Origin: Isoetes taiwanensis
Lineage: Eukaryota > Streptophyta > Lycopodiopsida > Isoetales > Isoetaceae
Length of the DNA: 64,000 nucleotides
Direction of reading: 5' to 3'
NCBI GenBank assembly: GCA_021234155.1
Contig: JAJEKV010000297.1
Location: 186,001-250,000, forward strand
This document shows positions 1-11,725 of the stretch, one piece after another. The number at the start of each line of letters is the position of its first letter. Within the stretch, counting starts at the first letter, position 1. A model generated the notes under the pieces. It was not told the DNA's origin, ran no database searches, and worked only from the letters and a program-made list of their open reading frames with translations. The translations under genes and the position numbers were made by a program.

Positions 1-1820
1 CCTGTTTTTCTAGTTCATCCAAAAGATTAACTTATTGCACTACATTTCTTGCATAAGACTTTCAAACGATACAATATATGATAAAAAAAGATATAGAGAT
101 TTTTGACGTGGTCTTATTAGAAAAAAAAATGAAGAAACCTACTTATTTCTTACTTTATCATAAAGTTAGTCGATATGTGGCTGCTCCAAAGTGCTATAGT
201 TTAAGTAGGACCATGGTACATGTAGATCACATTTTTATGATATATTATAATTTTTATGAGTGTGAACCTTTGTTGGCAATATGTATCTCTCAAATTTCAT
301 GTTAGAATAACATATTACATACAAGATTTGAATATAAATAGGCATGGACTATTTATAGGTCCCGGATTGGATCAGTTGGATGGAGAAAGTCTATCTGGTT
401 ATTTGCACTGACTCTATTCATTTTGTCCCTTACAATGATACTACAACTTCTCATCTTCTATGAGATAACTTTTGAAGGGTGTAAGTGGACGTCCATATAC
501 ATTCAAAGCAGCCCTTAACTGCTTAGTTTTTGTGTTTCAACATCACCCTTTAGATAGAAAACTTCATCTAGCCAAGTAATGTTATAATATAGAATGTGGT
601 ATATGAAATTATATTCTAAAGCATTGTATAAGATGGTTATGTTCTTGACTTTTAAATGAGAAGCCATGTGGACCAATAATTGACATCGACATAGCAGTCT
701 AACTCGATCTTTTATAATCATAGCTTTTCATATTTTTCCTTGGTTCATTTTGCATCGCTTTCTCAATTTTGGAAAGCTTTGAAATATAGCTTTTGAAGTT
801 CATCTTCAAGGCACAAATCTAGAGATCAAATATGGAAACCATTGGATGATAACTTGAAATTAATACAAAAAAATTTAGCCCAAACCTAGCAATAAATATT
901 TTACTGATAGAGCATCTCATGAGCTACTAACATCCTAAAATTCAGCTTGAGATTGATTAAGATAAAGAAGTTATTGATTTAAAAAGAATTTATGGACCAG
1001 TAATGGTCTTAGGTATATAAACATTTCTTAATTTATTATGATCATGCCATTTGCTCTTTTTCTTTACTTGTTTTTGCATTGGTCGCATATCCGTACAAGC
1101 ATTCAAATATGGTTTTTTCAAGGGTTTAGGGTTTCAATAAATTTCATTCAAATTTAACAAGATAGACATCAATTAAAAGGCATTCGAAATTGTTATTATA
1201 AGTTAAAGGTGAAACTTTAAATTATAAGCCAAAAAATATTATTTGTGCTTGAAGTATTTAGTCAACTATTTATATACCAAATTTGAAGTAAAAAATCATT
1301 TCCATGCAAAAACCATTTCTAGGAACTATTATTGATCCACAGAAGACAAAAAAACAGTTTTGACCCTCTCATGTTTGACTGACTATATCTTCCTTCCTAG
1401 ACTTCGGTTTGAAACAAGGTCCTTTGTGCATTCATCCTTATCTCATTTAGAAAAATATCATTATAATGGAAAAAATAAAAAAAAATCATTTTATTGAGAC
1501 AGTTTTAGATTATATAAATATGAAACAAATAGGACTTGACCCCTGTTGATTTATCTAAGCATAACTTTCAATTTTCGAGGTATATGCATTTTTAATATTT
1601 TTCCAGTGCAACATGACTGCCATATATTAATATGTGGAAAAGGTTTTAACTGAATTTTATGCCATTGATTTTATATGGATTTTAAAGTGAACTATGCAAA
1701 TGAACCATTTATGGTCCATTAAGGGGCAACTCTAATGTTAATCTAGCAATGGAGATTATGAGTCTTTATGTTGTGCATTACATAGATCCAGTAGATTGAA
1801 GCTTGGATTATTGGTTTTTC
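1..1820. other. AT-rich intergenic DNA, no gene seen
   Basis: Both strands were read and only short, stop-rich frames without recognisable motifs were found. No RNA gene, long repeat or splice-supported exon series is visible. Confidence 0.6.
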
Positions 1821-1895
1821 ATCCTTCTTGCAAGGTTGGAGTTTAGGCTCTAATATGCCTATTTTGATTCCGCTATGTATCTATTGCGTACAATG

Positions 1896-1924
1896 CGAAA
1901 TGGAAATAGGCACGACCATTTCGC
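1896..1924. repeat. short dyad GCGAAATGG...CCATTTCGC
   Basis: Nine-base inverted arms enclose an 11-base loop. It is followed by CG-rich sequence (1925-2110) with locally duplicated text (ggccagagcaaataacatctt and ggccaaaataaatagcatctt). It resembles a small version of the larger foldbacks at 2.4-3.4 kb and may be a remnant of the same kind of element. Confidence 0.4.
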
Positions 1925-2409
1925 TTAATAGGTCATCAACCGGTCGAAGTGTTAAGGTTAGGTTAAATATTAAGGTCAGATTAGGGCCAGAGCATGCCGC
2001 TGAGTGCTGTAATACCCTCTCTTGCCGGAACGAAAAGCCTGTGGCCAGAGCAAATAACATCTTCGATCTTTGTAGAACAGGAAGCTTATGGCCAAAATAA
2101 ATAGCATCTTCTATCTTCACAGCTTTAGCTTTGCATCTGAAGTTCAGGAGCTTATGAGCTTAGCTTAAGATCTGTTTCTTGTTTAGGATCTGAAGCTCTT
2201 TGTTGGATCTGAAGCTGCACCGGCTCTGGAGCTATTGCCGAATTTGAAGCTCTGGTTCATATGATACAAACTCGAAAAGGATCTTTGTTTCGAAAAAGGA
2301 TTTGAAACAAACACGAAATTTATGATTTAAAAAAAAAAATCCTCCCAAAGTTCTATATTGTAAGGCAATGGAGGTTCCATTCCCGTTTCCAGGTGACCCG
2401 CTCCTGGCC

Positions 2410-2563
2410 CTCTATTGCTGTAATCCTTTGGTGCATTATATAGGGGAATGGAGGTTGAGGACTCCATCCTGGCTGAAAACACGGGACCCCACTTGAAAAC
2501 CCAAATGGAGTCCCTGACCTCCATTCCCCTATACAAATGCATCAGTGGATTACAACAATAGAG
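2410..2563. repeat. foldback hairpin element 1
   Basis: The left arm 2410-2467 (begins CTCTATTGCTGTAATCC, ends GGACTCCAT) is the imperfect reverse complement of the right arm 2505-2563, at roughly 80-85% pairing by eye, with a loop of about 37 bases. There is no coding content. It could be a miniature foldback transposon or a transcribed hairpin source of small RNAs. Confidence 0.7.
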
Positions 2564-2939
2564 GGTTAGAGTTATAGATTATCTGGCTCAAGCCAAAACT
2601 TGTAGGAAATCTTCTTGCTTAAGTGAAAAACTTTTTGAAATAATTTGCTGGTGGGGTTCAAACTTTGTTCGTGAGTAATAGCAAATTGTCCATCATAGTT
2701 GAGATGGTATATTTTATTCAATTCTATGAGGCAGGGCATCAATATAACAATCGGGTCTAGCTTTCTTTCGATGGTGCATTTCTATGAGGCCACGTAGCTT
2801 GTACCAAGATCAGGGAATCGCAATCGGGTTGACCTATTCTTTGTTATCCCTTTCAACTGATCATCAAGAACCTGATCGTGAGCACATCAGTAGGTATAAA
2901 CCATCTCCGCAATTATGCCTCGATGAAATTTCTTTACAA

Positions 2940-3053
2940 CAACATGGCAACTGGGTCGACGATTCTGTCTCCGGAATAGAAAGAGGCACAGTAATTCCGC
3001 TCAACCGGTCACCCCTGCAGGTAAAAATCAATCAGCTCCCAGTTGCCATGTTG
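2940..3053. repeat. foldback hairpin element 2a
   Basis: Perfect 16-bp inverted arms CAACATGGCAACTGGG (2940-2955) and its complement (3038-3053). The loop contains a smaller TCCGGAAT/ATTCCG dyad and the motif ACCGGTC, also seen near 1940. It abuts the next hairpin almost directly. Confidence 0.7.
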
Positions 3054-3149
3054 TGGCGGCATGGAATGTGGTCGCAAATTCCAGACCCGCTCCCGGCTCC
3101 CGCCGGTCGCGGGGCCCCTGGAATCTGCTTCCCACATTCCATGCCGCCA
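3054..3149. repeat. foldback hairpin element 2b, GC-rich loop
   Basis: Perfect 18-bp arms TGGCGGCATGGAATGTGG (3054-3071) and 3132-3149; pairing continues with mismatches to about 36 bp per arm, including ATTCCAG inside. The loop is strongly GC-rich (CCCGCTCCCGGCTCCCGCC), unlike the AT-rich surroundings. Confidence 0.75.
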
Positions 3150-3269
3150 TACAACAAATCCGTGAAATTTTAGCATGAAATACGGTGTCATATCACTACA
3201 GTAGTCGTTTTCAATAGCAAATCCATCAAATCCGCCATAGCCAAGCACTCAAAAGCTGTCCCCGATTGT

Positions 3270-3400
3270 TATATTGTAGGGATAAGCAATCTCATCTCCC
3301 TTTCGGTTCGGGGGAAATTAAGCTCCGGCTGCCGCCCGATCGAGAAGATCCCCTGCCCCGAACCAAAAGGGGTCCCAGTGGCTTACCGCTATACATCAAC
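3270..3400. repeat. foldback hairpin element 3
   Basis: Core arms CCCTTTCGGTTCGGGG (3298-3313) and CCCCGAACCAAAAGGGG (3356-3372) pair with one mismatch and a bulge, and a weaker outer stem extends over about 3270-3297 and 3373-3395. The loop is GC-rich. This is the fourth hairpin in a row within 1 kb. Confidence 0.65.
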
Positions 3401-3406
3401 CATATA

Positions 3407-3594
3407 AATGGCATTTACCTTCGTTTCACAGAATAGAAGGTAAATGAAGTTCTAGAACTACGGAGGTAGTTGGTTGGTTGGTTAGTTAGTTTGTCTTTTC
3501 CTTATCCTCCCCTATTTAGCTTCTTTCACGTTACTTCGTTCTTCATCGACTCCTCATTTTAGCATCTCCGTCTTAGGTGTTTGGTCCCAAAGCA
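3407..3594 (+). repeat. direct repeat A, copy 1
   Basis: About 185 bp beginning AAATGGCATTTACCTTCG and ending TTAGGTGTTTGGTCCCA recurs at 5184-5370 with only a few differences. Inside is a small hairpin (TTTACCTTC / GAAGGTAAA) and the palindrome TTCTAGAA. Two near-identical direct copies 1.8 kb apart suggest termini of a small retroelement or a local duplication. Confidence 0.75.
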
Positions 3595-4011
3595 CGCCGG
3601 GTTGCCGATTGTGGTCTGCTAAAGTTTTTATGCTTTTGGTGCTGCCCACCAAGTTTTTCTTGTTATTTCGTGCACACCCACCAAGTTCTCTTTAGAGGCT
3701 ACGGCTTTGCAAGTCCGTCTATGCAACAATCCCTGCTTTTCAGAGTTCGTCGGTGATTCCGATCCAGGTCTGCGAAAACTTTCCACAGAGTTTTGCCCTT
3801 TGATATTTGAGATTCTGTCGTCGCTGTGCAAGATCTTTTTCGAGCTTCTTGCCCCTTTCTGTTGTCTTTGCCAAGTTTTTTTTTTTCCCCTTTATTTTTC
3901 CTGTTGTGCTGCTTCACGCTTTCTTCTTCCTTATTTAGGCTTCTTTAGTTTAGCCTCTAGTGCATTGTGTTGCTGTCTATGGCTCCAAGAATTAATCTCA
4001 AGCTTTAAGAA

Positions 4012-4152
4012 GAAGCATGTCGCAAATGCAGAGCGAGTTCCAGCATGGGTTAAAGCCATGGAAAACAGGTTGGAGGCTAAGATAGAAGATTTGAACGGCT
4101 CTAAGGATAGAATCATTGCAGCTTTGGAATCCAAGATCTCTAATTTGTGGTG
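4012..4152 (+). other. possible coding exon, coiled-coil-like, unassigned
   Basis: An open frame reads KKKHVANAERVPAWVKAMEN and then an EAKIEDLN...ALESKISNL stretch with heptad-like spacing, ending at a good donor (g/gtgagt at 4152). It lies inside the segment bounded by the two copies of direct repeat A, so it may be TE-encoded. No partner exon was identified. I do not recognise the protein. Confidence 0.2.
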
Positions 4153-4729
4153 AGTCCATTTAAAACCCGTTTAAAGCCAGTACGCTGTATTTAAGACTCT
4201 GGTTTTTTTTTCCAGCATAATTTAATGAATTTCAGTTAAGATAAGTTTGGTTGCCTTCTGGCTGTTCTGGAGGAAGCAGAGCTTTACAAGAAAGTTTGAA
4301 TAATTGGTTCGTTTCACCAAGATTGAAATGATTTGGGTTCTCTATTTATGATTTCGATGTCATAGATTTTCTCGTCTGTGTCCACCTTGATGGTTGCTTG
4401 TGTTAAACCCTGATCTCTGATAAGTATGTGACCTCTGAATGTGCGTTTGTGACTACCTCATTCTGCAACATAGGCCAGTCGGTTCCGAGATCATCTGCTG
4501 GAGTCAGCCTTTTCATATTTTAGTCGTTTCACCTGTGTATGTTTTTCTAAAACCGATCTCCTGTTACCTGTTCTTTTCTTCTGCTGAGTTGCTGGTCAAC
4601 GATTCATGTCTCCCCCTCAAAAGATTTGCCGAGGTCGCCCTTCAGATCGCCAACAGAAGCCAAGGGCGTAGTCTGGATACCATGTTTTTAAGAGTTAGAC
4701 CTAGATATTTTTCTTTTCCCCTCTTATAA

Positions 4730-5150
4730 CTGCTTGGCCATGCCTGGCCTGATCGTTCTTGCTGTGTCGCCCTTGCACTTTGCCATGGCTTTAAAAGTGT
4801 TATTAAAGTAGTGATAGTGGCAAGGCTTGTGGCAAGGCTTGTTTGGTAGGTTCAATGATATTTAAGAAATTGGGCTATTTTAAGCGCTAATGTGTTGTTT
4901 TTGGCTTGAATTTTGGGTTCACATGACAGTAAGGTTGCACGGACAGCAAGACAGAGATCGTTGCCCACCTTGACCTTGGTGCCTCATAAGTCTTTAGTCA
5001 TGTAAACCTTGTATTTATACCATTGGTGCTTCCCACCATGGGTTGTCTGTGTAATTTCCAATGGAAATCTTTTAATCCCTCATCTTCTATACCCTTTCTA
5101 GTACTTGCTTAACTGAATTGTCATTATTTTTTACTCTGCCTCTTTTTCAG
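4730..5150. other. no gene seen
   Basis: The sequence is T-rich and non-coding in appearance, lying between the two copies of direct repeat A. No motif was recognised. Confidence 0.5.
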
Positions 5151-5151
5151 C

Positions 5152-5187
5152 ATTCTTGCCTTGTCTATCCGTAGTAGTTCTAGAAAT
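5152..5187 (+). repeat. direct repeat B, copy 1
   Basis: A 36-base word starting GCATTCTTGCCTTGTC and ending GTAGTTCTAGAA recurs exactly at 5913-5948. Its 3' end is a near inverse of part of repeat A (ttctagaactacgga), so A and B together look like terminal parts of a compound element. Confidence 0.7.
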
Positions 5188-5370
5188 GGCATTTACCTTC
5201 GTTTCACAGAATAGAAGGTAAATGAAGTTCTAGAACTACGGAGGTAGTTGGTTGGTTAGTTAGTTAGTTTGTCTTTTCCTTATCCTCCCGTATTTAGCTT
5301 CTTTCACGTTACTTCGTTCTTCATCAGCTCCTCATTTTATCATCTCCGTCTTAGGTGTTTGGTCCCACCC
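5184..5370 (+). repeat. direct repeat A, copy 2
   Basis: Near-identical to 3407-3594 over about 185 bp, with TTGGTTGG versus TTGGTTAG-type differences in a GTTGGTTAGTTAG tract. It starts where direct repeat B copy 1 ends. Confidence 0.75.
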
Positions 5371-5429
5371 ACCCGCCCTTCCTTATTAGATGTTGCGTAC
5401 TTGGTTGATGTGATTTGGTATTTGGTGAG

Positions 5430-5527
5430 GCCCTCGTGCCTGGTTAGAGGCCCTCGTGCCATGGATGGAGGCCCTCGTGCCGTGGATGGAGGCCTCGTGC
5501 CTAGTTGGAGGCCCTCATGCCTGGATG
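5430..5527 (+). repeat. minisatellite, about 21-bp unit, 5 copies
   Basis: Units of the type AGGCCCTCGTGCCATGGATGG follow head to tail with small changes and occasional one- or two-base deletions. The open frames across it are by-products of the periodicity. Confidence 0.75.
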
Positions 5528-5912
5528 GCCGGATTTTGTTTTCTTTGTTGTATTTTGCAGAAAGCAGGTCGAGAGCACGTAGAAAATGATTTGGGATTTT
5601 GGTCAAGCAGGCTGTACTCTAGGCACTTGTTGAAGACTAATAGAGAAGGCAATGCAAACATGGAGTTTTATTTTATTATTCATTGTATTTCCTACCCGAC
5701 AAGACTGGTGAGCATGAGGGTATAGCATTTGTACTCTGTTATGACTTTGGGCTCTAGCATAAGTTAGTGATGCCATTATGGTTAGGGTTTTTCCTCGAAA
5801 ACCCGTGAGGGCGAGGTTTTTTAATCCCGATCATAATGGTTTTACTAACTCGCTAGCATGTACCTGCAACATGTATTTTTTCTTGATTATTAAGGAGATG
5901 CCGAGAGTAGCA

Positions 5913-5948
5913 AGCATTCTTGCCTTGTCTATCCGTAGTAGTTCTAGA
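5913..5948 (+). repeat. direct repeat B, copy 2
   Basis: Exact second copy of the 36-base word at 5152-5187, ending TTCTAGAA and followed by an A/T-rich run (AATAAATACTAATAAATT). Confidence 0.7.
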
Positions 5949-6540
5949 ATAAATACTAATAAATTAAAAATTAATAAATAATAAAAGAGCCCGCCTTTTA
6001 CTAGAATTTGAAAACGCTCAGTCCTTGACGGTCAGGATTTGTCCTAAAGCCTCGGGTCGCCACTCTAACGTATACTCGAAGGCTCATTCGAATACTTGTG
6101 GACAAGCGATTTGGGCGTAAAATGGTTTGTTGGAGTTTAGAAATGCTGGGTTCTTGCCTAACTGCATCCTTTTAAGTCTGGAGCTTCGGATATTTACATT
6201 AGGGCATTGGTGGAGAATTACAATGGACTGCAAATCCAGGTATTTTCTTGGCAGCATTTAAAAAAATGTAAAATGTCCAATGCGCAGCTCATATGTCCAA
6301 GATGAGTGATAAAGATTTTACTTCTAGCCTTAGAATGCTTATTGAACAATGCAAAAACATTTGGCCTTCAATATCACATTAGAATCAAAGGCAAAACCAT
6401 ATCATGCTGATGAATCTTTTTACCTATGCAGAGCACAACTTTCTTTTTCACACAGAAGGAACAGGGCACGTTTGATGCAATCTAAACCCTTATGCATTCA
6501 GTGACAAAGTTCTACTGTATAGCAGACACGACTTAAAGAC
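5949..6540 (+). other. upstream region of the kinesin gene, no defined element
   Basis: There is no open frame or repeat of note. It probably holds the promoter and 5' UTR of the kinesin gene starting at 6541, but no TATA box or other element could be assigned confidently. Confidence 0.4.
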
Positions 6541-9500
6541 ATGGAAAGAATATCTGTTGCTGTTCGCGTGAGGCCAATCATAAAGCAAGACAATGATATA
6601 AATAACCCTTGGAAAGTAGATGAGAATACTATTTCCTTGTGCAATTCATATGGCATACCTGTTCCTTCTTCTTCTTATACTTTTGGTAAGAGCATATCAT
6701 TTAATCTTTATGCTAACTTATAGTGATTACTTCTAATGTTCAGTGTTCATGCAGATCATGTTTTTGGTACAAAGGCTAGAAATGCAGAGGTCTACAACAT
6801 CCATACAAAGGAAGTAATTGCTTCTGCAGTACAAGGCTTTAATGGTAAAAAATACGTCAAAAGTCATGTTTTTGGGTTGTTTGCAAACTGATGACGTACG
6901 TGCACTAAAGTAGATTAAGAAAGAGTTGTATCGTCTATTACAAACAACATATTTCAGAAACTTAGATTTCTCATACTATAACCAATGTTAGTGAAATGTC
7001 TTTATTATGCTTTTGCTGTTGGACAGGCACAGTGTTCGCATATGGACAAACCAGTAGTGGAAAAACCTATACAATGCAGGGATCAGGAGATGTTCCTGGT
7101 ATTATTCATCTAGGCGTCCGTGATGTCTTTGACAGCATAAAAAATGTATGCACATTCCTCCAGCATATTATACACATGCCATGATGGAGATTTGCATGTC
7201 ATAAGTATATTGTTTTGTCAATAAAACTTCACAGATCTCTGGCAGGGAGTTTCTGACCCGTGTCTCTTACATGGAGATTTATAATGAAGATATTAACGAC
7301 CTTTTGGCACCAGAAAATAGAAAGCTTCGTATCCATGAAAATTTGGAGGTAAGCTGATATCTTTTACAATTGAATCTGATAGAAACGTAGTTAAAGTCTA
7401 TTTTTCTTGAAAATTATATGCAGCGGGGAATTTTTGTTGCTGGCCTTAGAGAGGAAATAGTTAACAGTCCGGACCAGGTTTTCGAGTTTCTGAGATTTGG
7501 AGAAGGTACCATCTTTGTTTCACCTAATCACAAATCAGGAATCTAACTGTGCTCACTTCAGCTCACCGACATTATGGAGAGACAAACATGAACATATACA
7601 GCAGCAGGTCACATACTATATTTCGAATGGTATGTTTTGTGGTAGCCTCAAGTGTTTCATACTTTTACATGGCCTTCTTAAATAAAGCAGATCAGTAACC
7701 TTGCATACCACGGTAGTTTATCATTTGGAAGTAACTCTTTTTGAGTGCAGGTTATTGAGAGCAGGGACAAAAGCAAGGACTCAGCTGCTGTCCGGGTATC
7801 TACCCTAGTAAGTCAAGGAATCTTAAATTCATGGAACCAAACCACATTCTCTGCTTACCTTAATCCTTAATTGCCGGGATGGTCATAGAACATGGTGGAC
7901 TTGGCGGGATCTGAACGTGTTGCAAAGACTGGAGCAGGTGGGGTTCGTTTAAAGGAAGGAACTCATATCAATAAAAGCCTTATGATACTTGGGACAGTTA
8001 TCAACAAGCTCAGTGAAGCTCCTGGGAAACAAGGGTGCGTGTATGCTTTGTTTTTGATAGAACTTGATTGACAGGATATTAATAATGTTTCAATGTGTAT
8101 TATTTGTACAGAGCAGCTCACATACCATATAGAGACAGTAAGCTTACCCGTATTCTACAGTCCGCTTTAGATGGGAATGCTAAAACTGCTATCATTTGTA
8201 CTATTACTCCAGATGAGGTAAATCAATTAGTTCTATAACTCAGAAAGCTCACTGCTCTAGCTTATCTAGGAAAGTGGCATGAAATGTTTAAATGCAGATC
8301 CATGTTGATGAATCTCGAGGCACCCTACAATTTGCAAGTAGAGCAAAAAAGGTTTCAATTTGTGCGCATGTTAATGAGGTATGCAAGTTTTTTGTGAGAA
8401 ATGTTTAAGCGTGCAGTTAGTATAGTAAGCATACAAGCTTTCAGTGTGACCACCATATGCTCTACTTTGTCCTTATAACTGATCTATCAGTCTATCAATT
8501 TTAAGGGATGTAGTAGTATATGGGAAGTCCTGATGCACAAGCAAAATGATACCTTATTTGGCCGCTTAGCTAAATACAGGAAGCATGGAAATGTTATACA
8601 AGTTCATTTTTAGATTATGCTTTTTTAATATTGCTTTGATTACCAAGGTCATCTATTCTTCTCTTACCAAATTGTTTATCCTACAGATACTCACTGATGC
8701 TGCCTTGTTAAAGAGACAGAAGAAAGAAATTGAGGATCTTCGTCAGAAGCTACAGGTAATTAGGTACTCCATTTTTTTTTGGTAAGAATCTCATGCTGGC
8801 TATAATTAAGTTTGGATAAGCCAATAGTTTCATCTGTAATCCAGGGCTCGCGATCGGATGATCTGGAGAAACAAATTCTGAATCTTCGTAATGACTTACT
8901 AAAGGTTGCTTTTTTCACTTTTAAGGTTCAAATATCCTCATTTGCTTCATGCTAACAAGATTTGTATCAATCTAGTATGAACTTGAGAAGGAAAGGCTAT
9001 GCTTAGAGCTTGAGGAGGAAAAGAAGGCTCAACTAGAGAGAGAACGGCGCATAAAAGAACAGGAGGCAAAGATTGAGAATCTTAGCAGCATGGTGATAAA
9101 CTCGGCCTGGGATGATAGGGATATTAAAATGTTAAGAAAGGTACAGTTTATTTACCTGCTTCTCATTTATATTCAAATTTTAACAGCTAATTGTGTTTGG
9201 TTTAACTGCTTGTTAGGTGAATCGCCGTGAGACATGGTGCCCGCGCCAATTAAGTTCCGATTTAGCAGTTGAGGTAGGCGTACTTAAAATGCTACAATAT
9301 ACATAAAGGTGGTTCACGTGACTAGTTTATATTGGTTTTTTCTTACATAAGAGCTTCGAGAAGAACCATACAAAAGAACCTGCAGACTCTTTTGATTACT
9401 CCAGGGTGTCATTTCGAAGAGACAATTCTCAGACTCCGCTTCCAGCTTTTGAAGAACTTTTTGACAATGAGGACCAAACTCCATGGAGCTCTGCCAGCAT

Positions 9501-11725
9501 ATCTCCATTTACGGATAATGTTTCATTCCCTTCAGCTTTTGACCAGACTGCAGATGAAGAGACTTGGTTAAGCCTTAACAAGGATTCAACCCTCAAAATG
9601 GACTTCTTAGATCAAGATTTCACCGGCAATGTGTCCCTCCCGAATGGCAATTCGACAACGAGAATGTCAACAGTGAGTATGGCACTTCGTTTGCAATCTT
9701 GGCATTATCTTGAAGATGATATATTGTTTGCTATTACAGGTGGAATTTGAATTGAGAGAACTTAAAGTTCAAAATGAGGAACTAGAAGAACGTCTAAGGA
9801 TAAAGGTAGCAATTTTTCTTTTGGCTCTTAGTATAATCATCTAATTCCTTGTAAGCTATCCAGGAAGAGGAGGCTTCTAAACATGCCCAGGAAGTGAATA
9901 AGCTTCGTAAAGAAAGGGAATCGATGCAGGTAGATTTCATTTGAGGGAAAAATAATGGGAAATAAGTTGGCAAAATAAAAAAGATGGTAGATATTTATAT
10001 TTCAGGCACTTTTTAAAGATCAGCAGAGGATGCAGGAATGCCTAAAAGAAGCTCTAGCTGAACTAGAAATGGAAGTTAATAACTTCAGGATTCTGAAGCC
10101 GTCACTCGAAGAGACCTTGGCAGATTGTCATGGAATCCATAAAACAACCTGCATTTTCTTACACGTATATTATCTTGTCTCTACACGTATTTCCATGTGA
10201 TAGACGAGTCCATCATATATCATTGTTTTCTTTCTCCAGGAAACGAATGAGAGTATTAAAACGCTGATACATGAAGTAACTCATTGGTTGGAAAACAATG
10301 TGTCCAACATTATAAAGCAGGAAGAAAGTAAGAGAATTACAGATCATGACATGATAGACATTTGTCATGGAGCTGAAAATAGTGGAGAAAAACAGGTAAC
10401 TGTATGTGCCATTGGTCTTTCTTGTAGCTGGAGAACCTACATATGGTCTACTTATAAAAATGGTTTTTTCTATACAGACACATGCCTTCTTGGCTATGCC
10501 ATCTGCATCTGAGATTGCATCATGCAATGGACGATCTAATGCTGATACCTCAGGTTCAAAAACTGCTGAACAGTGGCAATCCACTGATATGCAAATGATG
10601 GAAAGGGCATCAACATGTGAATTGGAAGACAATGGTTGTCAATCATACATTACCAATATAATAAGAAAACTTGGAAATGGTGATGGGGAAGCTAAAACTA
10701 TTGAGAATGCACATTCATTTGGAGAATACAATGGAGAAAATAATTTTACTGAGAGAGTGGCAGAAGACCTATCCGGTGAATCGCCAAGTTTTGAGGGCGG
10801 TGAACTACCAAGTGATATAATAAGAAAACTTGGAAATGGTGATGGGGAAGTTAAAACTATTGAGAATGCACATTCACTTGGAGAATACAACGCAGAAGAT
10901 AAATTTACTGAGAGAATGGCAGAAGACCTATCCGGTGAATCGCCGAGTTTTGAGGGTGGCGAACTACCAAATGCATCATCTCTTAGCATCAGCAAACCTG
11001 AGATAGAGGTGGCCAATATAGAAGCCATGTCCTTGCTTGCATCTGAACTAATGTGTAAGCTGCAGTGCGCATTGCAAGCGGCAGATGGCAGCTTGGGGGG
11101 TGGGAAGAATGAAAGGATAGATAGGCTTGTTGAAGTTCTTAAGGAGCTTTTGATAACTATTGAAAATGTCCCTGAATATCGGATGGGGAACACAACACCT
11201 CATAACGAAATTTCATTTGAAGACGCAAGCAATGACATTGAAACAAGGAGATGGTTAAGTCCGAAGGGCTTTAACTTGTCTACAATGCCAGAACATGAAA
11301 CTATGCCGTTGAAACAATTGAACGAAGAACCAGATACTGCTCTTGTGAATTTTGTGCCAGGAATCACTTCTGAAAAAGAGACTAGTGAGAATCAAAGGTT
11401 TCAAAATGGCCATTACTTCTCTCAGCTGTCCAAAGCTTGCTTATTGGAAAGGCTTTGTATGTCGGAAGAGCATATATCAATGCTAGATCAGCAGCTTGCT
11501 GCAGTAAACTTTGAGAAAGAGTTAGTCAGGAAAGCCCTGGCTGCCGAGATGAGCATGAACGAGCAGAAGATAGAGATGATGCAGCTTCAAAATTCCACCC
11601 TTACAGATGAATTAAGCAAATGCATGGGTACATTAGCTGCCCAACATGAGCATGTTGCATCTATCTGCAATGGAATTAGGGATTTTGAGAATGAACTAAA
11701 TGCAAACACAGTTTTAACCAGGTAA
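6541..11725 (+). CDS. kinesin motor protein, kinesin-7 (CENP-E-like) type, 20 exons
   Basis: Predicted microtubule plus-end motor ATPase. Exons with GT-AG borders and consistent phase: 6541-6685, 6755-6844, 7027-7145, 7235-7348, 7424-7505, 7562-7629, 7751-7807, 7889-8034, 8112-8217, 8298-8378, 8687-8755, 8845-8904, 8976-9140, 9217-9273, 9352-9672, 9740-9805, 9864-9929, 10006-10164, 10240-10395, 10478-11725; about 1124 aa. The N-terminal motor shows [13 protein letters not shown]-loop GQTSSGKT (about residues 85-92), switch I SSRSH (about 196-200), switch II DLAGSE (about 229-234) and [13 protein letters not shown]. It is followed by VNE and long charged coiled-coil segments, then an acidic tail. 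An N-terminal motor starting almost at residue 1 fits kinesin-7. The exon-18 donor (10164) is the least certain. The last codon precedes CAG/GTAAAT, which also looks like a donor, so further 3' exons are possible. Confidence 0.9.
10658..10975 (+). repeat. in-frame 159-bp tandem duplication in kinesin tail
   Basis: Two head-to-tail copies (10658-10816 and 10817-10975) each encode 53 residues starting [11 protein letters not shown] and containing [17 protein letters not shown]. The copies differ at only a few residues. The length is a multiple of three and the frame is kept, so the duplication is tolerated in the coding sequence. Confidence 0.9.

Noticed and set aside
10639-11193. Minus-strand 184-aa ORF
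   Set aside because: It is antisense to the last kinesin exon and inherits the tandem duplication; a shadow frame.
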